The notes below the pieces were generated by a model. The model did no database searches, had not been told where the DNA came from, and was given only the letters and a program-made list of their open reading frames with translations. Shown one piece after another: positions 1-5,743 of a DNA stretch of 6,564 nt. Origin of the DNA: an uncultured Rhodopirellula sp. (lineage in GTDB: Bacteria > Planctomycetota > Planctomycetia > Pirellulales > Pirellulaceae); the NCBI GenBank assembly GCA_913061385.1, contig CAJXTM010000223.1, forward strand, positions 1-6,564, written 5' to 3'. The number at the start of each line of letters is the position of its first letter. Positions within the stretch are counted from its first letter, which is position 1. The position numbers were made by a program, and so were the translations under genes.

Positions 1-48
1 TCTACACGTAAGGAGTCGTCGGCAGCGTCAGATGTGTATAAGAGACAG
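1..48. other. Illumina P5 / Nextera adapter read-through (non-genomic)
   Basis: Bases 1-7 (TCTACAC) are the 3' end of the P5 flow-cell oligonucleotide. Bases 8-15 (GTAAGGAG) match the Nextera S505/N505 i5 index. Bases 16-48 match the 33-base Nextera read-1 adapter, whose last 19 bases (30-48, AGATGTGTATAAGAGACAG) are the Tn5 mosaic end. The order P5 tail, index, adapter, insert is exactly that of a Nextera library molecule. Genomic sequence therefore begins at 49. This is residual library adapter left on the contig end, not a natural transposon end. Minus-strand reading through it produces a spurious peptide ending SYTHLTLPTTPYV, of a kind known as an adapter artefact in protein collections. 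Confidence 0.98.
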
Positions 49-1283
49 TCACTGAGCCGTCGAAAACGTCTTGAAACAGCTTCGTAAATGCTACGGTAAT
101 CATCAATTCCATCCACATCCTTGATCCGGAATCTTCGATACCCTGGCTTGAATGGAAGACCATCAATGAACTGAACCAAACTAGCGACTGTTTCTCCACC
201 TCCCAAATGAGCAATATCAACCCCCTCGATAATCCGAGGTGTTTCGGAGAGATCGAGTACCTTTCGGAGTCCAGCTAGACCTTTCTTGGGGTCGATGTAA
301 AACACTTCTGGCTGCGCGTGAGTATCCAACTCTCCCCGCTCCTCAAGTCGCTCGAGCATATTGATTTCGTCTCGCAAGACAGCAGCTCGCTCAAAGTCCA
401 TCGCCTTACTCGCCGTCTGCATCTCCGCCGTCATTTCTGCCAAAAGGCGTTTTTTCCCACCTTCCATAAAAGTCATCAAGCGTCGGATGTCCTTGCGGTA
501 ATCGTCTTTATTGATCCGAAGATTACAGGGGGCGGTGCATTGATTGATGCTTGCTAACAAGCACGGTCGAAACCATTTCCAACGTTCATCTGATTCACTG
601 ATATCGAGGGAACAAGTACGAAACTTAAAGATTCGCTGTAACACCTGAATCGCCCCGCGTAGGGCACCGGCGCTGGGGAACGGTCCATAGAGTTTAACGC
701 CCTTGGTGGGTGGTTCACGCGTCAGTTCGACACGCGGGAACTCTTCTCGTGTTGTGATCATCAGGTAGGGAAAACTTTTATCGTCCTTGAGCTCCTTGTT
801 GTGCTTGGGCTGGATATCCTTGATCAACCGAGACTCCATCAGCAACGCATCCACTTCGCTCTCACAATCCAGATAATCTATGTCTGCGATTTCCGGCACC
901 CAGTTGGCAGTACGTTGATCCTCGGCAGCCGCCTTCAAAAAGTAGCTACCCGCGCGACTGCGAAGATTTTTTGCTTTCCCGACATAAATCACAACGCCAG
1001 CCACGTCTTTCATCAAATAGACGCCGGGGGTCTGCGGAAACTTTTTTACTTTGACCGCAGCCTGCTTAAAACCCAGGAACCCATCGGGCGTTGCTTTCGA
1101 CGAACCCGAATCATGGCCGCCAGAAACCGGCACTTCCGCGTTCTCTGGAATGGCGGGTTCATGCTGAACCGCATCGAGATCACTGGCCGCATCGAGATCA
1201 CTGGCCGCATCGAGATCACTGCCCGCATCATCGCTGGGTTGGTGATCGTTGGCATCTTGATCGTTCGGACCACGGGGCGTCAT
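49..1283 (-). CDS. uvrC: UvrABC excinuclease subunit UvrC, C-terminus missing at contig end
   Basis: UvrC makes the 3' and 5' incisions around bulky DNA lesions after UvrA/UvrB damage recognition (cytoplasmic nucleotide excision repair). The frame opens at ATG 1283-1281, the first start after an in-frame TGA at 1298-1296, and stays open for 411 codons to the adapter. Visible parts: residues 1-80, non-conserved acidic extension; about 84-165, GIY-YIG nuclease domain with PGVYLMKD, YVGKAKNLRSR and the Glu-containing stretch DALLMESRLIK, followed by KDDKSFPY; Cys224, 241, 249 and 253 in FRTC, RPCL and QCTAPC, equivalent to the four cysteines reported to hold a [4Fe-4S] cluster in E. coli UvrC; about 283-312, UVR (UvrB-binding) motif with MDFERAAVLRDEI; from about 350, start of the RNase H-like endonuclease domain with EGVDIAHLGGGETVAS, including the first catalytic Asp (D356). 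E. coli UvrC has 610 residues, so the rest of that domain and the helix-hairpin-helix region are absent. No Shine-Dalgarno sequence is evident. Adapter, not mutation, causes the truncation. Confidence 0.97.
1170..1223 (-). repeat. Three 18-bp tandem repeats inside the uvrC 5' end
   Basis: Three head-to-tail copies of an 18-bp unit (plus strand CGCATCGAGATCACTGGC) lie at 1170-1187, 1188-1205 and 1206-1223; the third differs by one base, and a decayed partial copy follows. Being a multiple of three, the repeat preserves the frame and encodes the acidic hexapeptide DAASDL repeated in residues about 22-38 of UvrC, outside the conserved nuclease. Confidence 0.9.
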
Positions 1284-1661
1284 GCTTCTACTCGTTCACT
1301 GATCTGATCGGACTCGACTCCAAAGATTGTAGCGTCTTGTCAGCCTCACCTTCTTTTTATGACTCACATCCAAGTCAGGACCCTCGTAAACTCTGGCATC
1401 ATCAGGATTTTTATCCTGCAACGCGTCAACGACAGACGTTGTTGAGTCTTCAATTTGGAGGAACAGCATGAATGGCGACGTTGTCTGAAGACAACGACAT
1501 CCTCCTGCGAACCCCACTAGCGAGGGCAAAAGATGAACTTCGTTGCAATGTTCGCGGATCGTAACAACCACGCCGCCAATTCAACTCAGGAGATCAGCAG
1601 TGATGCTCACCGCGCCGCCCTTCTGAGACTGACCAAGAATATGCGTCACGTGTGCCGAGAA
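1284..1661. other. Intergenic gap between the PDZ-protein gene and uvrC
   Basis: No convincing gene is seen in these 378 bases. A minus-strand open frame from GTG 1571 (or ATG 1469) to TGA 1296 lacks recognisable domains, lacks a ribosome binding site and has uneven composition, so it is not called. A short hairpin sits at 1479-1496, and a pair of interleaved inverted repeats starts at 1622 and runs into the end of the neighbouring gene. No hairpin followed by a T-tract is visible, so the terminator for the PDZ gene and the promoter for uvrC remain unplaced. Confidence 0.6.
1479..1496 (-). repeat. Short perfect hairpin upstream of uvrC
   Basis: CGTTGTC and GACAACG form a perfect 7-bp stem around a 4-base loop. 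It lies about 195 bp upstream of the uvrC start and about 165 bp beyond the PDZ gene stop. No T-run follows on either strand, so it is not a textbook intrinsic terminator. A role in transcript end formation or stability is possible but unproven. Confidence 0.4.
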
Positions 1662-1677
1662 TTACTCAGACTTGGTC
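1622..1677 (-). repeat. Two interleaved inverted repeats spanning the PDZ gene stop codon
   Basis: GACCAAG (1631-1637) is complementary to CTTGGTC (1671-1677), and TCTGAG (1622-1627) to CTCAGA (1665-1670). The order is A, B, A', B', so the two stems cross rather than nest, as in an H-type pseudoknot. The TAA stop (1664-1662) lies just after the abutting arms on the minus strand. Either stem could form alone; forming both would need a very short first loop, which is strained. It could contribute to mRNA 3' structure. Confidence 0.4.
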
Positions 1678-3239
1678 GAACCGGCGTTATCGTCCTGAGT
1701 TGTCGTTTTGCCCTCTTTGGATTCGGCCTGCATCTTTTTCAGTTTTTCCTGCAGTTGCCGTATTTGCTCACGCATCTCAGCCGCAGTTTGCTTTGCTGGA
1801 GTCGCGGTTGGGTCTGCGGTTGGGTCTGCGGCTGGCTTGACAGGCAGTCCATTCAACGAGGGTGGATCACCCATGATTTGCTTGAGTTTCCCCGAGACCT
1901 TTTGCTCGAAGGAAGATTGCCGAACTGATTGCTTTTCAGGCTTTGTCTTTGAGTCTTCTCTGGGGGCTTGTGGCGTGGTTTTCGGATCATTCTTCACTGG
2001 CTCTTTTCGGGACCCGCCGAGCAACCCCCCTAGTACCGATCCGATCTCCTCCAATACCCCCGCGTCAGCTTCCATACTTTGCTCGCCAGCATCCGCGCTC
2101 TCAGATGATGCACCTGCACGTTCCCCGACGTCAGCTGGTGGCAAAGGTTGAATTTCGGCCGACAAAGTCAAGGGCTTGATCAGATATGCATCACCGCGAA
2201 CGATTCCCAAAGAGACAATCGCTTGTTCCGGCAAACTTTTCAACTGGCGTGTAAAAGCGGTGGCATCTCTGGCAAGCATACCATCAACCGCTACGACACG
2301 ATCAGCAGGCTTGATACCGGCTGCGTCTGCGGCTGAACCCTGAATGACGCCTTCGACCACTGCGCCACGCAACCGGGATCTCGTTCCGGGAATGATCCCG
2401 TATAGGTCGACAAATTCATCCTGGGCATTCAGGTTGAGCCGCGGCAGGACCGGTGATCGTAAAGGCTGCTCCTGTGTTGTGCCCGGAGGCAGTGTCTCGG
2501 GAGCAACCGGCGACCCGCTGGGAATGCGTGACGCGACAATAGGACTGCGTCCGGGCAGCGGAGGTGAGGGCAGCGGAGCAGCGGGGACAGGTTGCCTGCT
2601 ACCACGAAACTGATTCGCAGCGTTACCAGCCTGGAACGAGCCCAAAAGCGGTATCTGAATTGTTTTCATCTGGTCACCGCGAAGAATCCGAGCCGAGACA
2701 GACTGCCCCGGACGCCGCTGGCTCAAAACTCCCGCGATGTCTGCGATATTCGGCGTCAGCGTGCGATCGAGTGAAACGATCACGTCATCTTTTTTGAGTC
2801 CAGCATCAACGGCTCTGGAATCACTCCTGAAGCCAGTCACGAGCACCCCAGGAACGCCGGGTGGTGAATTCAAGACATCGATTCCCAGCGACGCTTTTCC
2901 AACATAAACCGGTGGAGTCGTAACCGCAGCACCCACCCCGACTCGGCTGCGATCATCGGCAGATCCAGACAAGCCTTGGCCGTCGTTACTCTGCCCGTTG
3001 AAGATTTCAGGCCCATACTGCAAAAGAGCATCAACAAGAGGTCGTCTGGCACCAGATTCAGAACCGCCGGGCTCAGTTGCGTTTGCATCTTGACCAGCTG
3101 CATTTTGCTGATCAAGTGACTGCACACGTTCCTGCAAACGCTTCAAAAATCCTTGCCCAGAAACGGAGGACGCAGACGTCATCGCACTGATCGTGAATAT
3201 AAAGCCACCCATCGCGAATGTTGCAATCTGCTGTCGCAT
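1662..3239 (-). CDS. Exported protein with two PDZ domains and C-terminal coiled coil
   Basis: A 525-residue protein starting at ATG 3239-3237. Residues 1 to about 26 look like a Sec signal peptide: basic start MRQQ, hydrophobic core with GGFIFTISAM, small residues near a likely cleavage site (ASS-VSG). About 30-110 is polar linker. PDZ1 spans about 114-200: KASLGIDVL carboxylate-binding loop, SRAVDAGLKKDDVIVSLD, and a closing strand ending IQIPLL. A Pro/Ser-rich linker (about 211-268) follows. PDZ2 spans about 283-362: RGAVVEGV, GSAADAAGIKPADRVVAVDG. The tail is acidic, then Lys/Pro-rich, with ADPT repeats (about 471-480) and a predicted coiled coil (EMREQIRQLQEKLKKMQAE, about 487-506). The PDZ folds resemble those of HtrA/DegP proteases, but no protease domain or Ser-His-Asp triad precedes them. 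A scaffold, adaptor or peptide-binding role in the periplasm or cell surface is inferred; no specific function is recognised. It is divergent from the GNAT gene and upstream of uvrC on the same strand. Confidence 0.88.
   Translation of the reverse strand: MRQQIATFAMGGFIFTISAMTSASSVSGQGFLKRLQERVQSLDQQNAAGQDANATEPGGSESGARRPLVDALLQYGPEIFNGQSNDGQGLSGSADDRSRVGVGAAVTTPPVYVGKASLGIDVLNSPPGVPGVLVTGFRSDSRAVDAGLKKDDVIVSLDRTLTPNIADIAGVLSQRRPGQSVSARILRGDQMKTIQIPLLGSFQAGNAANQFRGSRQPVPAAPLPSPPLPGRSPIVASRIPSGSPVAPETLPPGTTQEQPLRSPVLPRLNLNAQDEFVDLYGIIPGTRSRLRGAVVEGVIQGSAADAAGIKPADRVVAVDGMLARDATAFTRQLKSLPEQAIVSLGIVRGDAYLIKPLTLSAEIQPLPPADVGERAGASSESADAGEQSMEADAGVLEEIGSVLGGLLGGSRKEPVKNDPKTTPQAPREDSKTKPEKQSVRQSSFEQKVSGKLKQIMGDPPSLNGLPVKPAADPTADPTATPAKQTAAEMREQIRQLQEKLKKMQAESKEGKTTTQDDNAGSTKSE
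1804..1839 (-). repeat. 12-bp tandem repeats encoding ADPT
   Basis: Two exact copies of GCGGTTGGGTCT (1804-1815 and 1816-1827) are followed by a diverged third (1828-1839). The 12-bp period preserves the frame and encodes ADPT-ADPT in the flexible linker before the coiled coil of the PDZ protein. Confidence 0.8.
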
Positions 3240-3782
3240 ACTTCAAATCCATGGTTGTTTCTGGTTGATTTTCAAAACGTTTCCGGCAGAAACCGTATCA
3301 CCGAACAGCTGACATGAGCCGATGATTCGTGTTTTAAACGGCTCATGATCTCGCGTCTTAAACACTTCGGGGCGTTTCACATTGACTGTCCTGCCAATAC
3401 TGCTTCCTGCCCCCAACCTACAGACAGACCGCCACGTGGTTTTGGACTGTCTTTTCGGCGATTGACCAGCCCCTATCTCGTAAGGTCCAACTGAGCCACA
3501 AGGATAGCATCCTGCCGATACAAGGAAAGGACAGCATCCCAGCTGAAAGCTGGTGCATTTGCCTACTTACCTGATCGCTCACTTAGAGCCTGACACCAAC
3601 CTCGTTACGAGCAAAGAAGTGGTATAACGACAAAGGAAGAGATGCCTGAATTGCTAACTGCACATCACCGCAGCATCTTTTTAAATGACTGCTGAAAACA
3701 TCACACCTGCGTCATCCGCAGGAAAGACTCCACGCCGCTCATTGTTTCCTGCCACTAGAGCTGGGTTTCCTGCCACTAGAGC
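3240..3782. other. Divergent intergenic region (PDZ gene / GNAT gene)
   Basis: No coding frame worth calling is present. If the GNAT protein begins at ATG 3951, the region extends to 3950. It must hold promoters for both flanking genes, but I find no pair of good -35/-10 boxes. Visible structure: a 9-bp inverted repeat (3313-3347), a 6-bp-stem hairpin CCAGCT-GAA-AGCTGG (3539-3553), two near-identical 12-mers (3501-3512 and 3528-3539, AGGA(T/C)AGCATCC), an 11-base palindrome CTCGTTACGAG (3601-3611), and a 21-bp tandem duplication (3744-3783). The hexamer CCTGCC recurs at least five times on the plus strand. Confidence 0.6.
3313..3347. promoter_or_regulatory. 9-bp perfect inverted repeat upstream of the PDZ gene
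   Basis: CATGAGCCG (3313-3321) and CGGCTCATG (3339-3347) are exact reverse complements separated by 17 AT-leaning bases. The centre-to-centre spacing is 26 bp, so it could be a two-half-site operator or an RNA stem in the leader of the PDZ-protein gene, which starts about 75 bp away on the minus strand. No T-run follows on either strand. The regulatory role is inferred only from position and symmetry. Confidence 0.4.
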
Positions 3783-3783
3783 T
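3744..3783 (+). repeat. 21-bp-period tandem duplication before the GNAT open frame
   Basis: The 19-mer GTTTCCTGCCACTAGAGCT occurs exactly at 3744-3762 and again at 3765-3783, giving a period of 21 bp. The second copy runs directly into TTG 3783-3785, the earliest start of the open GNAT frame. It could be a recent slippage duplication or a paired binding site two helical turns apart. Confidence 0.8.
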
Positions 3784-3950
3784 TGAATTTTTCATCTAAG
3801 TTTACCAAAGATCTCAATCTCGCTAAAAAAACAGTCAGCAGATCCGATCTGCGAAACTATTGCCAACCAGCGAACCGACTGAACGATTCAGTGGTGACCG
3901 AGCCTTTCGTAATCAAAGCATTCACGCAGCCCAGTGTTCTAAAACATCTC

Positions 3951-5156
3951 ATGTCAGTGAAAATCGAGCGAGCTCCGCTGGGCCAACTACAAGACGTTTT
4001 GCCAAAATTGTTATCGACTCTGTCGATTGGGCGGGCGCAAATCGCGTTGGAGCAAATACGCAGTCACCTTGAACATCGACCTCATGAAGAAATCCTTTTC
4101 TGGATTGCCCGGCAGCAAGCAGAAGGCTCTCCCCCGCTGGCCGCTTTCATTGCCATCCAGCAGCCCGGCACCGCGCTGGCACCCTCATCCGATGTGGCCA
4201 CGATCATCCATGCCGGTTTTTTGCTCGACCACGCAAATGATAATTCCAAAAACGTGAAGTCGACAGAGACCGGAGCTAGCGACCACATCGACGCAAACTC
4301 TGATGCGAGCCGCGATAGGTTAGAGGCCGAACAAGAGACGCTCATTGGGCAAATGAGAGCTCAGCTCGACTGTGATTTAAGAAATCGGGGGATTCGCTTC
4401 ATTCAATGGGCAACGGATGCAGATCAAAACGCACTCAATTCGCAACGATGGCATGAGGGTCTGGAATTTAAAAAGATCGCAACCCTCGATTATCTGACGG
4501 GGGATGTAGCAACTGGAGGCAAATTTTACTTACAAGAGGCTGGTTACTCAGATGCCACTGCAAATGACAGGTCGCCGGCTCAGCTTCAATTCCGCCCCCT
4601 ATTATGGGGCGAACCGCAACATCTTTGTGCGTTTACCGAACTTGTTGAGGCAACCTACAGCGGCACACTGGATTGCCCCGAACTAGCCGAGTACCGTTCA
4701 ACAAGTGAGACCCTGCGAGGCTACCAGACGGCATCCTCTTTCGATCCCAGCCTGTGGTTTGAGGTTTTGGATACCCGTGATCCAGCAAAACCGCCTGTGG
4801 GATGCATGATTCTCGCCCAACATGGTGACGAACCGACGAGCTCAGATGATGGAAATCGGACACCAACGAACCTCGAAACTCGCAAGCAGGACGGGCAGAT
4901 CGATTCCGATCAACCTGCCGATGGCCCTGTGATTGAGATTGTCTATATGGGCCTGGTGCCCGAGGCCCGTGGAAAGGGATACGGGAGCGTTCTTGTGGAC
5001 CACGCCGCGAAAATCGCACTCTCTGTCGGAGGAAGACGCTTCATTCTTGGAGTCGACCGCAACAATCAACCTGCTCGAGATATCTACCGAAGCAAGGGGA
5101 TGATCGAGCTGCTTAGTGAGACAGTCTGGGTAAAACAGTTAAACTCCGAAATTTGA
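3951..5156 (+). CDS. GNAT-family N-acetyltransferase, two tandem GNAT folds
   Basis: The chosen ATG at 3951 gives 401 residues; the frame is open from TTG 3783 (457 residues), but those 56 extra residues look unconserved, while MSVKIERAPLGQL resembles the opening strand of a GNAT fold. The C-terminal domain (about 215-401) carries the acetyl-CoA pyrophosphate-binding motif in VPEARGKGYGS (residues about 336-345), preceded by strand EIVYMGL and followed by GGRRFILGVDRNNQPARDIYRSKGM, a classic GNAT ending. The N-terminal domain (1 to about 185) has the fold pattern IRFIQWATDADQNALNSQRWHEGLEF but no intact R/Q-x-x-G-x-G/A loop, so it is probably a non-catalytic GNAT copy, as in mycothiol-synthase-like two-domain proteins. 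Hydrophilic inserts lie at about 95-126 and 291-325. It transfers acetyl from acetyl-CoA to an unknown amine. Neighbours give no substrate clue. It is transcribed alone or possibly toward the dnaA-like gene; the 587-bp gap argues for separate units. Confidence 0.85.
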   Translation: MSVKIERAPLGQLQDVLPKLLSTLSIGRAQIALEQIRSHLEHRPHEEILFWIARQQAEGSPPLAAFIAIQQPGTALAPSSDVATIIHAGFLLDHANDNSKNVKSTETGASDHIDANSDASRDRLEAEQETLIGQMRAQLDCDLRNRGIRFIQWATDADQNALNSQRWHEGLEFKKIATLDYLTGDVATGGKFYLQEAGYSDATANDRSPAQLQFRPLLWGEPQHLCAFTELVEATYSGTLDCPELAEYRSTSETLRGYQTASSFDPSLWFEVLDTRDPAKPPVGCMILAQHGDEPTSSDDGNRTPTNLETRKQDGQIDSDQPADGPVIEIVYMGLVPEARGKGYGSVLVDHAAKIALSVGGRRFILGVDRNNQPARDIYRSKGMIELLSETVWVKQLNSEI

Positions 5157-5294
5157 ATACGCAGATAAATGACTTGCACTCGATGGACAGGAGCCGCGTC
5201 CCACACTCTTTTCAGCAAAATCGTGGCCTCCCGCTCATAAATCACACAATTGTCTCGAACCTGCAAAACTGTTCAAAAAGCTCAACACCAGAAC

Positions 5295-5321
5295 GTAAAG
5301 TGTTCCTGAAACAACACTTAC
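5295..5321 (+). repeat. Imperfect 9-bp hairpin downstream of the GNAT gene
   Basis: GTAA(A)GTGTT at 5295-5304 pairs with AACACTTAC at 5313-5321 around an 8-base loop, with one bulged A. It lies about 140 bp past the GNAT stop. No T-run follows, so it is a weak candidate for a terminator or RNA-stability stem. Confidence 0.4.
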
Positions 5322-5463
5322 AGCGCACAAACCGGACAGCGAGCAAATTTGAAGGAGAGTTTCCAACACCTTTTCCACCGGCTCTGGTCGGCTACGATCA
5401 GAGCAACTAAGAGGCGGGACGGTAAAACTCAGGCATTAAAATCCGGCTTTTCGGGACACTTTA

Positions 5464-5499
5464 AAACTTTCACGCAACAAGTCGAAACGAAAGTTTCGA
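5464..5499 (+). promoter_or_regulatory. Mutually exclusive hairpins upstream of the dnaA-like gene
   Basis: TCGAAAC (5482-5488) and GTTTCGA (5493-5499) form a perfect 7-bp stem capped by GAAA, a stable GNRA tetraloop closed by C-G. AAACTTTC (5464-5471) is also perfectly complementary to GAAAGTTT (5489-5496), which uses the same loop and 3' arm, so only one of the two stems can exist at once. The layout is like an attenuator, but there is no T-run after the hairpin, so regulation is inferred only. Confidence 0.4.
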
Positions 5500-5524
5500 A
5501 AGGGGCCCAACGGATGTTTGACTT

Positions 5525-5538
5525 GGTTGCTAGCAACC
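5525..5538. repeat. 14-bp perfect palindrome GGTTGCTAGCAACC
   Basis: A perfect 14-bp palindrome located 206 bp upstream of the dnaA-like start. A dimeric regulator could bind it, but a palindrome of this length is expected roughly 0.4 times by chance in a window this size, so the evidence is weak. Confidence 0.35.
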
Positions 5539-5686
5539 CTAGAATTCTCCCTCCTGCAGAAGCGATAGAGAGTCGAGTCCTGCAGGGGAATGATTGTGGG
5601 GAGGTCTGTGTGCCGCCCGGCGGAGCTAGGTTGGTGACTTTTCATTGCCAACGCTTTGGTTGCCCTGCTCACGATCGACGGTGGTC

Positions 5687-5706
5687 CAATTCGCGTGGGC
5701 GAATTG
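5687..5706. promoter_or_regulatory. 8-bp-arm inverted repeat overlapping a -35-like box before dnaA
   Basis: CAATTCGC (5687-5694) and GCGAATTG (5699-5706) are exact reverse complements separated by GTGG. The structure ends 37 bp before the dnaA-like ATG, and its right arm overlaps a consensus -35 hexamer TTGACA (5704-5709). A repressor bound here would cover that box; as RNA it would form a compact hairpin. Position and symmetry support a regulatory site, but this is inferred. Confidence 0.45.
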
Positions 5707-5732
5707 ACATTGGCTATCGTTATTGCTGCACT
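5704..5732 (+). promoter_or_regulatory. Possible promoter just upstream of the dnaA-like gene
   Basis: A perfect TTGACA lies at 5704-5709; 17 bp later the hexamer TGCACT (5727-5732) matches TATAAT at only 3 of 6 positions. If used, transcription would start only a few bases before the ATG at 5744, giving a nearly leaderless mRNA, which would fit the lack of a Shine-Dalgarno sequence. The weak -10 box keeps this tentative. Confidence 0.25.
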
Positions 5733-5743
5733 GCGAAACATCC

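Larger units (their letters stand above)
5157..5743. other. Intergenic region upstream of the dnaA-like gene, rich in inverted repeats
   Basis: This 587-bp stretch has open frames on both strands (for example plus 5349-5747, whose TGA overlaps the dnaA start as ATGA), but they show no domain-like composition and are not called. It contains several perfect inverted repeats, annotated separately, plus an 11-base palindrome CCGCCCGGCGG at 5613-5623 and two copies of TCCTGCAG at about 5552 and 5578. No good match to the DnaA box TTATCCACA was found by eye; the nearest is TTTTCCACC near 5370. No run of AT-rich 13-mers is evident, so an origin is not supported. Confidence 0.6.

Noticed and set aside
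30..48. Natural Tn5/IS50 transposon end
   Set aside because: The mosaic end is embedded in a P5-index-adapter arrangement that exists only in Nextera libraries, and no transposase gene is present.
1296..1571. Minus-strand open frame (GTG 1571 or ATG 1469 to TGA 1296), in the same frame as uvrC and ending 13 bp before its start
   Set aside because: No recognisable domain, no ribosome binding site, and a composition that looks random in its first half. Its shared frame with uvrC has a one-in-three chance probability. A small gene of 57 codons from ATG 1469 cannot be fully excluded.
1662..3127. Several open frames of 60-147 codons in other frames across the PDZ-protein gene
   Set aside because: They lie opposite or out of frame to a gene with clear domain homology and lack domain-like sequence of their own.
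1662..3239. HtrA/DegP-type serine protease
   Set aside because: Two PDZ domains are present, but residues 27-113 are too short and too polar to be a trypsin-like domain, and there is no GNSGG-like active-site motif.
5157..5743. Possible replication origin next to dnaA
   Set aside because: By-eye search of both strands found no close TTATCCACA matches and no AT-rich unwinding repeats. A cumulative GC-skew plot of the whole genome would be decisive and cannot be run here.
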